Assembly (NCBI GenBank): GCA_002633005.1
Contig: NMRA01000991.1
Coordinates: 1 to 64,000, forward strand
Direction: 5' to 3'
DNA length: 64,000 bases
From: Phoronis australis
Taxonomy: Eukaryota > Phoronida > Phoronidae
This document shows positions 22,375 through 33,626 of this stretch, piece by piece. Under the pieces are notes generated by a model. It was not told where the DNA came from. It saw only the letters and a list, made by a program, of their open reading frames with translations, and made no database searches. Numbering within the stretch: position 1 is the first letter of the stretch; each line of letters starts with the position of its first letter. A program made the position numbers and the translations under genes.

Positions 22375-25300
22375 AGATGAAATGTGTCTTAAATGTAAAT
22401 CAACGGGGTAGTATTAACCCCATCAAACGTTGCGTGATATAATTATTCAAAATGAAATCTCAAATATCTATATTTAATTATTCCTCATGTATGTTTTATT
22501 CAACACTGTTTCACAAAAGACACCGAGATCAAGTATGTAGGTATCACTGGGTGCTGAACATGGAATTATATTCTAAAAAGAGTTCTATGGGTATTGACAC
22601 AGGGGCACATTGATTTTCTGTCGCTGTCAGTCTTCGACTATTATATTAATTTAAGTTTCAAGGTTGTGATAAAAAGAAATTAAGTCAGTTATAGGTTCAA
22701 AATTCTAAAATAGGAAGGTTCAATCATGCTGGCTACAAACGGGTGTGAGCACAGCAGATATCGGGATTTTTCTATCGAGGTGAAAAGCCGCGTTCACTAA
22801 CACGACGCAATTTTGATTCAGGTTTTGGTAGTATTAAGATCGCTATAATAAAGTGGTGCACCAGAATCAAATTCTCCCAATAAACACTAGAAGTCGATGT
22901 AAAACGACGAAGGGAGAGGGGCTGAGTGTTTTCTTCTACTCTACGGTTGTAGTTAACCGTGTTTGCACTTCGACAGACGTTATTCCACTATGTCTAAAAT
23001 GAATTGTAAAATTTGCAATGAGAAGCCAGCTGTTACCAATGAACACCAACTCTGATCCCAAATCCCCAAACTTAAGACGCCTGTTTTCAAAATCTAGGCA
23101 ACGTGGGAAGTGTCCATCGTATGTAAATCCAACCATCTGGTGGTTGGAAAATGTGCGTAATGGATATTCTGCCTTGATAATTGCGTAGGAAAAAAATTGA
23201 AACCATGGAGCATTTCAAAATTAAATTTCAAATTCTTTGTATTGTACAGGTTATAGCGTAACACCAAGGTTATAATTTCCAGGCAATATAGGCAGCTAAT
23301 GCTCCCTAATACCTCTCTTACAGAAATCAGGGCCCCTCTATATTAGATTAAGGTTACATTCCAGAATCCGGCTCAATACAAACGCTGATATCTAGAGACG
23401 ATGATGTGTTCCTAGGACACATGAAAGCCGTGTTCAGACTTTCGTAATGAAGGGTGGATTTCTACATCAGTGTAGAGTAGACCTTTTAACCGCGGCTCTT
23501 TTTTCTGTCAGTGTTGAACGGAACTTTCTAATATTAATATATGGGCCCCACTCTCAGTTGTATAGGATTTTGCAAGGACCACCAACACTTTTCCAACATT
23601 TATAGTGCATCAACTAAGTTAGTAAGGTTATCTAGGACCTTTATAAACGACCACATCTTTACATCGATTATAGAAAAAGTATACGCATTTTCAACAATTA
23701 ATAGTATACATTTTCTGAAAGGAGAAAGATCGCGAAATCTAAAAATGTGGTTCTTACTACTGTGTCTTTATCATTGTGACCTGACCAGGTTTTAAGCTAA
23801 ATTACTTAATATTTTCATACAAAGTATATCCACAGCCGATTTTACTAAAGCTTTTTTCATGAAAATTTCAACTCATGTCTCAAAAACGCTGATAGATTTT
23901 TAATGTTTCTTTTAGATTTGGTTTTATGCTAAATAAACCCTCAAAGCTTAAGGCATCTTTGTAAAAAACAGGGATCTTGTTCGGAAATCGATCAGTACGG
24001 GAAAACTAAGCATTTTAAAGCAAAACGGTTCACATTTACAAGTAAACACAGCCTTTTCTATGAATCATTTAGAGTAGCGGTTAGTAATAAGTTGTGAGAT
24101 AACCTTACACGTCGGTTAAGCACCGGTATTTCGATTTAACCGAAAATCTGGAACGTGTCGTTGGACACCTATGATACAGCAAATTTTGCTAAAGGTGCAT
24201 TTTAGTCTGAAGTAATCGCTACCTAAAGCACAATTTTGCACCAGATATATTAACTACGATCTAGACACGAAATTCGTTAAATGGTTCTCGCCTTTACATC
24301 TGACCGTGACATCAGTTGGTCTTGTGCAAGACAGTTGGTGCTAAGAAATTATTTGGTCGTAGACAACGACTGAAACACCTTAAACCGCTTGTGAAACCAA
24401 AAACCGTCAATATTTCACTGCTAAATTTGTCTGAAACCTATGTCGTTCCGTGGTTTCTGACTCCTTAGTCATGGGAAGTCTGTGAATTCAGTTTTAACTT
24501 TAATGTGCCAGTGTAACAAAGGTACTCACCGAAGTTTTAAATGCTCCACACCACATTCTGCATAGTGCATGGTCTGGGAGGGTAGTAGAGATGAGTGCTC
24601 TCACCTTGGAGGAGTAGCAGCCAGGCTCCAGCTTACCGTTGGAAGAACCTCCAGCATACGCTCAATATACCATAAGAATGTGTGTTAAGGAATGTTTATA
24701 CTACCGGAAAACAAATTGCCGTTTTCCTAATTTTGAGGAATTTTAATTTCCGACAAACTGTAATTACTTGCACAGAGTTATCATACTTTTTCCGTTCGAT
24801 ATAAAACGAGGGTGAAAAACCAATGAAGATACATCAAAATTTCATAGCTGAGTTTTCAGAAACTTCACACGGAAGAGGGTTTTCTTGTGAATCCTGTTGT
24901 AAAACATGTAATCAAAATTGTGGAATAACCGCGTTGTATTTCATTTGCACAAGTTGCAATCAATTAACCATATTTAACCAATTGAGTAAATATTCTCAGT
25001 TATCCTAGTTACTATCAAGGAAGTGGCGCGGTACTTTTCAGTTTCCAGCAGATGTACAGTTACAGTGGTATACTCACGTTTTAGAACCATTAACAATACT
25101 GCCAGCTTCAGACAAAGTTTAGGGTAGCATGTCACCACCTTTGCTGTCTTTATCTCTATCACAGTGTTCATTTTGTGACCACAGTGTTCTTCATCAGAGA
25201 GTGTATTATTGTTCCCTTAAGATGACTTAACTGCAAGCCGTTGCTGTTTTGGCCTAAAATTATTAAACGAAGACTAAATTTTATAGAGAGGGATATCTTG

Positions 25301-26137
25301 TTTCATAAGACTGTCGCGAAGCTCCTTAGGGATAAGCCATGCAAATCCATTCGGCCAAGAGACTGTAAAGGAACATGAAAGGTGGTGAGATGGGTAAACC
25401 CCAGTCACCAACGAGCTTTTGAGTCTGGCCCGGTCTCAAAGGTGAATGTAACGCAGGTTATGATAGGTCACAGCAACCTGATGAAAGGTGAAACACAACA
25501 GGTCGGCGTAACAGAATCTTGGTGATTAATATGCTGAATAGAACATGAAACATGTGGACCAGTGTATTCCATACATTAGGTAATGAATTCTTGCAGACTG
25601 TCAAATAAAGAGACAGATGCAAACTTTCTTTTTCAAATCGTGTAAAAATATATTGCTTTATGACTGGATGACCATCAAAGGCCGTTAATAGTGGACCACC
25701 GATTAACAATAAGCTCAGTAAATGGATATTAACAATTATGAAGAGCAAAATAGATAACAACAGAAAAAGTACGCGTACAGTGACATAAAATGCAATGCAA
25801 GTTCATATAAAAACGTAAATTTGTCCACAGATCATTGATACAAGGTAAACCGAACGGTCAGAAAAGCATGTGTTTCAGGTGTAATCACAGTTTCCTCATT
25901 TAGAACATGCATAATAACATAAAACCTTGCACTGAGAGCTGTAAACGAGAAGTTTAAATTTTAAATAGATGGAGAATACACGTAAACAATGAGTGTCAAT
26001 TCTTTTTATTATATACCTCGGAAAGATGCATTCTTTATTAAATTTGATATTTTAAATATTCACAAGTTATCCTGTTGTAAGTTGGTAGATTTAAGATGGG
26101 TTATTGGCTGTATATTCTAGAAAAATATCTTGGAGAC
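22375..26137. other. No firm gene
   Basis: AT-rich. At about 24640-24600 the minus strand shows a short open stretch, AYAGGSSNGKLEPGCYSSK, ending at an excellent CCAAG/GTGAGA donor. No convincing acceptor was found, so it is not called. Confidence 0.4.
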
Positions 26138-26509
26138 GGATTGATCTAAATCCCCCTCCACCCACGGCATCCTCGACTTGGCCTACAAAAGTTCAACGAG
26201 ATCTGAATATAGAACAAGAGCAGACTTGTATGACCAACGAGTCTGACTGTGAGCTCGTATGGCTTTCCCCTGCTGTTTTTTTGAAATCATGACAGTTAAT
26301 CCCGCAAGTTTGAAAGCCAAAAACAGAAAGAAACAACGTGACCAAATCAAACCAAATTATAGTCCTACCAAAGTTACAAATGTCATTCCCGGCAAAGTGT
26401 TATCATCTCTTTTGCTCTTCAATTCAAATCGTTGGTATATTGCGTGGAACGACAAATATGTAACTGCTTCACAAAATACTGCTTGAAAAACAAGATCTTA
26501 ATTAAAAGT

Positions 26510-26588
<79 letters not shown>

Positions 26589-26780
26589 NAATCCATTTTC
26601 TGTTCTTACCACCAGACTTGAGCCATGGCGGATTTGTGAATAGTCAAGTGTTATGGCGATGTCGTTTATCGACGATATATTATTATGAAATTCATGAAAT
26701 CGTAAGGATACATCTATTGCCACAGATTCTGGGTCGACATGGTTGTTGGTCGTGGGGGTCGAGGGGTTTTAGAGCAATCT
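26138..26780. mobile_element. TCGACCC-type MITE, copy A
   Basis: The ends are inverted: GGATTGATCTAAATCCCCC at left and, in reverse complement, AGATTGCTCTAAAACCCC followed by TCGACCC at right. Internal blocks (AAGCCAAAAACAGAAA, CAACGTGACCAAATCAAA, TGCCACAGAT) recur in copies B and C. No coding capacity. It contains a long TA microsatellite. Confidence 0.65.
26513..26588. repeat. (TA)n microsatellite
   Basis: About 38 uninterrupted TA dinucleotides ending at a single N (26589). The true length is uncertain because assemblies collapse such tracts. Confidence 0.95.
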
Positions 26781-27630
26781 GACGAAATTGGAAAAATTGT
26801 TATCATAAATCTAAATGTGCAATTAACTATGCTTGAATAATAGAAGAATTTTAGCCAAGATTGGCTAAATATGTTGTCAAGAAGAAGTGTTCTGATTTCC
26901 TTACAAATTGGTTCTGTGTGTGAACAAACGAAGAATTGTTTACATTTATCAATTATTTTTCTGCAAAATTTTCATTCTCGTACAAACAGTGAAGCCCCGT
27001 ATTCGTAGGCGTACTCAACAAACTGTGCCTTGCTGGAGAAGATGATGTCATTTACATCGATAAAAGCAAGAGAGGTCCTAAAATAGAACCATTTGGTACG
27101 AAATTGAAATGTCAAGGTAGTACTACGTGACATTATCAAGATAAATAAACTGCTTTTATTGATAATATAACTTTAAAGCCAATAAAACTTATTAGAAATC
27201 CCGTTATGTTTTAATGTCTGAGGAAGATATCGTGTTCGAAGTTATCGAAGGCTTTATAAATTCAATAAGAATGGAAATAGTACTTAGAACTTTGTCGATT
27301 TTTTAAAAAAGTTGACTAATTAAGTTTCCGCAAATTCAGTGGAGTGGTTGGGTCTGAAAACTATACCGGGACATATATAGAAGATTGTCATGAGAAAAAA
27401 AATGATCATGAAAATGTTTTTCGAAACATTGGAAACCGTAGGTAGAATAGATATTGTAGAATATAGTTTACAAGAGTGTTATTGTCGGTGTCATTACCTT
27501 AATAAGTAGGGTTTACCTTCAAACCACCTGGGAAATTACTTGTGTAGAGCGATTGGTTTAGAGTCATTGAGATTGGTTTGCATAAGAAATTAGAGCTTTT
27601 TGATAAATGAATATAATAGGCCTTCACTTT
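26781..27630. other. No gene seen
   Basis: AT-rich. Would contain the 3' untranslated region if the exon at 27631-27942 is real; a minus-strand AATAAA lies near 27155. Confidence 0.45.
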
Positions 27631-27942
27631 CTATAGTGGATTTGGATTCAGATTTTTAATCATCTCTAGTGCTTCTTCATCATCAACGGTTTGATAGTTA
27701 AAGGTAGATACGTCAAGGTTACTTTCGAAATGTTCATTACATAACATTATGGTGATTATCAGTGAAATTAAAGCACAAGAAATGTTCGTCCAATAGTCAT
27801 GTAATCGTCTATATAACGTATAGTCTTTTTTGATGTAATTTACTTCCCGACAATCCGACACCCTTGTCCTGTTAATATCAATAGGGTCTGCGACGACAAT
27901 GTAACACCATTTGCTACAACCTGACTTCTTAGTTTGAGTTAC
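27631..27942 (-). CDS. Candidate terminal exon with one membrane span
   Basis: From a good acceptor (TTTGTGTCTTCAG) the phase-0 frame runs 103 codons to a TAG. It encodes a short cysteine-containing segment (SGCSKWCYIVVADP ... VSDC), then a hydrophobic stretch (ISCALISLIITIMLC). An acidic tail follows (TVDDEEALEMIKNLNPNPL). That layout fits the end of a type I membrane protein. No family recognised. It is on the same strand as the kringle and WSC exons, but its phase 0 does not join their phase 1 ends directly. A MITE target duplication lies 10 bases upstream of the acceptor. Confidence 0.35.
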   Translation of the reverse strand, partial: VTQTKKSGCSKWCYIVVADPIDINRTRVSDCREVNYIKKDYTLYRRLHDYWTNISCALISLIITIMLCNEHFESNLDVSTFNYQTVDDEEALEMIKNLNPNPL

Positions 27943-27952
27943 CTGAAGACAC

Positions 27953-28687
27953 AAATTTGGGATTATTCTAAAACTCCCTCGACCCTCTCGATCAACGACA
28001 CCCTCGATTCACGGCCCAACAACCTAATCGACCCAGTATGCACAAGCTCGACTCGATCTGAACATACAAGTGCTGAATTGCAGGACAAACGAGTAGGACT
28101 CTAAACTTGCCTGGCTTTTTCCCGTTTTTTTACATTAAAGAGAGTCGATTCGGCATATTTGAAAGTCCAAAAACAGAAAAAAAAACAACGCGACCAAATC
28201 AAATCAACGAACTACCAACGTTACAATTGTCGTTCCCGGCGATGTGTAATCGTCTTGTCTACTCTTGAGGCAATAGGAAATTCAAGTTCTTTGGGGAGAG
28301 TGTTAAGAGCCGACGATTATGTATTTTCTTCAATTAATACAGTTTGCAAAAACACGTTAACTAAGAACGTATTTCAACGTTACATGGAGTTTGTTGTAAA
28401 CGGATACACAACAGAAAGCACATAATAAAAAATCATATGAATTCACATTAACGCACTCTCTCCCTAAGTTTAGTTAATCTGGGACATCGTTAGCCGCGTG
28501 CATGTAAGTCTCAAAGGAAAGTCATTCAGCGACGTAATGTGAATTTGAAGTGCGTAAAATGAGCAAACATACTTTTATTTCCACAGATCGTGGATCAAGG
28601 GGGTCGTAAGTCTTGGGTCGTGGGTCGACGGAGTTGTAGGTGTGGGGGTCTAGGGGTCGATGGGGTTCATAACAATCCTAAATTTGG
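27953..28687. mobile_element. TCGACCC-type MITE, copy B
   Basis: An 8-bp target duplication AAATTTGG (27953-27960 and 28680-28687) flanks an element of about 719 bp. The left end reads GATTATTCTAAAACTCCC and the right end, reverse-complemented, AGGATTGTTATGAACCCC; both lead into TCGACCC. The 8-bp duplication suggests the hAT group. Internal blocks match copy A. No transposase. Confidence 0.7.
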
Positions 28688-29499
28688 AACAGAGCCGAGC
28701 ATTTGGGAATCAACGCAACTCCTGTATGAATTTGTCTTCAACCCAGTCTGTATCATATGTCTGCAGTTAATTTAATAGAGAACGGAGTTGACAATAATCT
28801 CTGGGGGCTGGTGGGGTACGATTTTGTCCCATAGATATTTTATGAGCATGTGTGTTGACTAAGAACGAAAATCCGGAAATATGCCATTTGGATGACGTAG
28901 AACCTTGTAACGGTGTGGTAAGTTAAGCTAAATATTTGCAAAATGGTTGCACATACTGTAATACACAGCCAGAGAATTTCATTTTACTATTTGCCAATCT
29001 ATCATTAATTCAGCCTGTGATCGTGTACTGTTTCATGAAATTTAGTAGAAAAGAACAGTTCAATGATGACAAAACAATTACAATTATAGTACAGTATATG
29101 TGTATACATGTACCTCACGTGAAATACGGGAAAGAATAGCCAATCCGTTTATCACGTTAGAGGCCGTATTCAACGGTAGCAGTCGTATTTCACGATTGGT
29201 GAGCTGTCTCCTGGTACAGCAATTTTGCGTTTACAACGTCATATTGATTAGGATCGTTTGTTTGGGTTACCAAAATCATCAACACAAGGCGTCGTTCCTG
29301 AAAAAGCAGTTTTACTGCTCAAACAAAACAAAAAATTACCTACGAAAATTCCGACGCTCGGTGATCAGGCGGATATTGGTGGGCCTCGCTGAACTTCCAG
29401 TTTGTGTAATCATAAGCAAGTCAAGCTAAGTAGCGCCCTCGGCCTAGAAAATCAGACAAAAGACTAATTCAAATCCAGATAATGCATTTTGTAATATGA
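28688..29499. other. No gene seen
   Basis: Short frames without domains; lies between MITE copies B and C. Confidence 0.5.
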
Positions 29500-29620
29500 T
29501 TATGAAATGTGTAAAAACCGCAAAAAGTACATCCATTCTATTGCCACAGATAGTGGGTTGTCGGTCGTGGTTCATGGGGTGTGGAAGTAGAAGGGGTCGA
29601 GGCGGTTTTAGGACAACCCT
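29500..29620. mobile_element. TCGACCC-type MITE, right-end fragment C
   Basis: It keeps TATTGCCACAGAT and the G-rich GGTCGAGGCGGTTTTAGGAC end seen in copy A. No left end was found nearby, so it is a truncated copy or a solo end. Confidence 0.5.
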
Positions 29621-30113
29621 TCCAGAATTGAGTTTTGGTAGTCACACGTTTCCTAAGTCTTAGCACTACTCGTAAAACAACAATACCAAGGATTCTGAGT
29701 AAGTTAGGTTTAGTATGTTTTGCTGATACTCCTAAAATATGAGATTTTTTTCTCTTTCTCAGCGTTTTTATGTTTTGGGTAGTTAAAAGGAAAGAGTAAG
29801 AACCTTCAACTCGAAGTTATTTGACAGTTTACTTTCTACTTGCGGGCAAACATTAGGTTTATAGTTTAGATTTATTTATGGTTAGCGCGGATGATGCATT
29901 TGGTAAGCAGGTCCAAGTACTTGTTTACGCGTCATAGGCGTTTTTTTCGCCAAGAGCGGAGTGCAGCTTCCTGATTCAATTATTTGAACAGAGTCATAAT
30001 GGCACGTCGGTGAAGTTTAGAATACGAAATTGACCTTTCAGCTGTTCATAGATACAGTCCTAAGTATGTTTTTGAACATGGTTAGCATGCCGCACAGTTT
30101 CTTTCTCCTGCAG
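29621..30113. other. No gene seen
   Basis: Nothing beyond the pyrimidine tract leading to the candidate acceptor at 30111-30113. Confidence 0.45.
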
Positions 30114-30194
30114 CCGATTTGAAGCAGAAGCATCCAGTTCACTATTTATTGATATGAGTTCATGCTTTAAGAACACAATGCCGTTATTATCAAC
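30114..30194 (+). CDS. Candidate 81-base exon
   Basis: Bounded by a very good acceptor (TTTCTTTCTCCTGCAG) and a good donor (TCAAC/GTGAGT). It is open in phase 2-2, encoding RFEAEASSSLFIDMSSCFKN and a few more residues. No family recognised. It is short, so chance remains a serious alternative. Just downstream, 30203-30406 is open and contains a hydrophobic span (FGSLLTLLAFLVTQLIVV), but in a different frame and without a matching acceptor. Confidence 0.3.
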
Positions 30195-32170
30195 GTGAGT
30201 TTGTGAACAATTGCTTCTACACCTCGATCCTCCAAGATCCTAAGAGTCCTGGATTGGAATGTTTGAAATACTTACAGTATTACGGGAAGCTTTTCGGCAG
30301 TTTGTTAACCTTATTGGCGTTTCTCGTGACTCAGCTCATTGTCGTGAAAGCAGGATCGTGTTACGTGTTCACCTGGCTTAAAGTACAAAACTTCCAACAA
30401 AAATGACGAACGGGATTGATGTGTGACAAAAGCAGAAATGGAAACGAGTCACGCACATAATACAATGAAATCAAGGACTCCGTTGTGAATCTCAAAAATA
30501 TGAAACAAATAAATGGAAACAGTGTCACCAAACAGAAAAACTTACCCCGGACTTCAGTTGATCGGTCTAAGTACGGGAGTCGTCATTGATGGTAGGCCCC
30601 TATCTTGTTTCGACGGTGTAATCGCAAACGATTTTCATGTAATCGTCCAGGATTGGAAAGCTACGACGTCACAATAAGTTATACCCCATGTCATTTTGAT
30701 TGTAGTTGGAATTAGTAGCATGAGTGCGTAACGTTTTTTAGTGCACAAGAAAAATTCCATTTTTGACCCACACGACACAGAATATCCCAAAAATAGCTTG
30801 TCGGATTTACATGAAATTTTTAGATACTATGTCTCTTTATCTTTCTCCAAAACGCTGTCAGGCATTGTTTTTAAATAGTTCCATTTTTGCATAACGAACT
30901 ATCAAAAATAGGACTTCCGTGATAGAACAACAGCGAAACGATAATTTAGAAGACTGGCACCATGTTAAAGTTAACAATACGTCTTTGCTTATGATATTGA
31001 TTGTGTTGTTTCGCTATGATTATACAGTTCCTTTCCAAAAAGTTTTACTGAAAAGCCTGGTCAGGTTACTTAAATGATTGCAGATAAGTATAAAGTAGAA
31101 AATGAAATTCAACAGAATATTGTGCTTTTGCTGGTTTAAGTCTTAGTTTTGATATGTTTGGATAAATGTAAGGTTTCGTCAAAACCTGAAATAACTGCAC
31201 AACTAAACCTGGCTCCATTAGTAAACTAAAATGCCTAGGCTATCAGATATCAACATGATAAAAAGGATGGCAATGTGTAAGTGAACCTTGTATCTGCATT
31301 GTTTTGGATATATGTTTGCGTGTAGTACGGCTGTGCGTCTTGGAGGTCACATGTACTTGTCCGTACGTGTGTTCGTGCAAAACTCATGAGTGTTTATGTG
31401 TAATATTGTAAATTTAGCAAATATTAGACACCCAGTCGATAAATATAGAAAAGAGGTCAAACAAAAACTGGACTTACATTTCAACTGAGCGCTGTTTTAC
31501 TTCTTGCCTGTCTGCAACAGTGGAATTTGTATGTGGATGTTGATATAAATGTAACCTACCTCGGTCTCCGTTTCATCTCTGGTAACCTACTTGCGAAACA
31601 GGTATCACTTAGTTATTTCTCGTGGTATTTCACTCGTCAATACATTTATGTTAGCACCTCTTACTTCTATACGTTTTTTTTTTCATCATACCCGCCAATT
31701 CCTGTGTGCAGGACTACACGTCACTTTCCTACCCATCTCATAGAACTATTGTTATCACGTGCCTTGAGCCACCGTTCATGTCACTGGGTCTTTTTATCTC
31801 CTATCTTACCAGAGATCAAATATTGTTTGGTTTGTATCCTCAACCAATTCCTTGTTGAGATTTTTAACTGCCTATACTGTAGTACGCCTATTGCAAAATG
31901 AGAGAATATGTACATGTATCAAGGAGCATTTAATCACAGAGAGTGTAAATATAGGCCAGTATTTCATGAAATCATTGAATGCGGCACAGGTCTATTCAAT
32001 CTTTGTGCACACATTTAAACGCCTGCTCAAAATCTGCAGTCACTAGTGTGGCTGTTAGCGCGAGTCAGTTACAGTATTCACCTTCTGATTTCCAGTTTAA
32101 CGTCTCCTTGAATGTATTTGTTGGCCAGTCATTGTAGGGCAAATGTCCATGCAAATTCTCTGGAGACTTT
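30195..32170. other. No firm gene
   Basis: Holds the hydrophobic frame 30203-30406 and a 124-codon AT-rich frame at 31527-31901. Neither has a recognised domain or paired splice sites. Confidence 0.4.
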
Positions 32171-32335
32171 GTAGTTTAATGGAGTCTTTTTCAGTGCTGT
32201 ACGTAGTGGGACGAAGGCCCACATAGGCGCAGCCAATTACGTTTTTCCTTTCCAACGTGACGTTTACCCATCGTTCGGTATACGTGGGGTGTAAGTGCAC
32301 GTAGTTGCAGCCAACCACCTTTTTACAATTCATTG
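32171..32335. repeat. AGTGCTGTA/GGCGCAG repeat, copy 1
   Basis: Blocks AGTGCTGTA, GTGGG, TAGGCGCAG and CAACCACCTTTT also occur at 61570-61625. Here the GCAGCCAA(T/C) ... TTTTT module appears twice (about 32229 and 32308), suggesting an internal duplication. Confidence 0.5.
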
Positions 32336-33505
32336 CATAGTAATAACCTTTTTCATATTAATGTACATGTACATGTAGCGTCTACGGGTACTGTGAGGCG
32401 TAGTCTCAATACTATAGCTTACGGCATCAATGAGCTATGACGACTGTAGCATTGTTGCCAAACATATTGGCGCGCGTGACCTCCAGGCATACATGTATGC
32501 TCACTGAGTAATGGAATATTTTAAAATATATCAAGATAAAAAAAACAAGTATGGTGTCACGTCCATAGGTGGATAAAGGGAAGAGGAGGTGGCGAAGGGC
32601 TCCGAGCAACCCAAGGTTGTGGGCGTTGCGCTCCTATTTTCCCTTAGAATTGTGTTTTGAGATCCCTTCAGAGACCACTTGGAATGCACACCAACCTTTA
32701 CCTCCGTGTGTAGACTCTATGTTAATCCTCAATCGTGAGTCAAAATTAGACCTACATGTCTGTGAGTCAGGTTTTGCAAGTTCAATGCAATTTTTAAATT
32801 CAGCGCCCTAATTTTTGCACTACAGCACTGGTAATCTTATGCTCTTCAAAGGTCATTTTGGCCAGTTTATTTGTTTCTTTTCGGACAAAAAAATGTAATT
32901 CATGATAAAATAACCTTGAGCGTTAAAACCATGCCCTCACCATGCGGGGCACGAAGTACGGGTAACAAAGTTTCTACTAGGTCTTCCCGCCAAGGGATTT
33001 CAAATACCAAGTGCACAGGTCCACTTGACGGCAAGGAGGTGAAAAAAGGCTCTGATAGATGGGGATGCAGTGGAAGGGATCAGAAAGAACTGTAAGATAA
33101 TGGGAGCATGCTTTAAGTTACGTTGTGCATTCACCTTTCCAAAATGGACCTATGGGTCTGTCAAAACATGGGGCAGAGGTATTGCACAAACAGGCACACA
33201 ACCCTTGGATATTTTGAGGAAAGATGTAGTATGCTAATGTCATTGGAATTTGCTAGCACATATCGCTGAACCCATCTTTCTGTCGACCTTGGAAACAGAG
33301 TTACCGTACAACAACGAAGGAGAGCTGTAATCTTGAAGGGAAATCAAATACATGTAGGACCATACTTAAGACTGTTCAAATTGAAAGTGAGGGGATTGAG
33401 GCAATGTATGTCGTATACGTTAGAACAGTACAATATTTTTGATTCGATGTTTAGAACGACGAAATTTTATGACAGTTGCCAGTGCTTTGTCTTGCACATT
33501 CTTAG
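32336..33505. other. No gene seen
   Basis: No domain found. TACATGTA motifs occur near 32363, 32491 and 33350. Confidence 0.45.
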
Positions 33506-33626
33506 AGACGTAGCAAGCGCAAGTACGTGGCAGACCTGCAAGTTCGGCAGCCTGACCAACTTCGTGAGTCTCGCGAGAATAAGCTCTTCTTAAAGCTTCC
33601 AGAGAAAGTACGTTCTCTGGACAAAG
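33506..33626 (+). CDS. Candidate exon, basic unidentified segment
   Basis: After a strong pyrimidine tract and acceptor (TTGTCTTGCACATTCTTAG), the frame opens with RRSKRKYVADLQVRQPDQLR and continues with coding-like, charged, helix-forming residues. It reaches a weak donor at AAAG/GTGGAT. Without splicing the frame stays open to 33742 but turns hydrophobic and repeat-like. Phase is 0 in and 1 out. No family recognised. It could belong to the same plus-strand gene as the candidates at 17802 and 30114, but the phases do not chain directly. Confidence 0.3.

Noticed and set aside
24600-24642. Minus-strand exon ending at a perfect CCAAG/GTGAGA donor
   Set aside because: Open stretch is only about 19 codons and no convincing acceptor precedes it.
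25458-25760. 100-codon hydrophobic minus frame
   Set aside because: AT-rich composition alone explains the leucine/isoleucine content; no splice support.
26513-26588. TA tract as a regulatory or AT-rich replication element
   Set aside because: Simple microsatellite inside a MITE, ending at an N; no further evidence.
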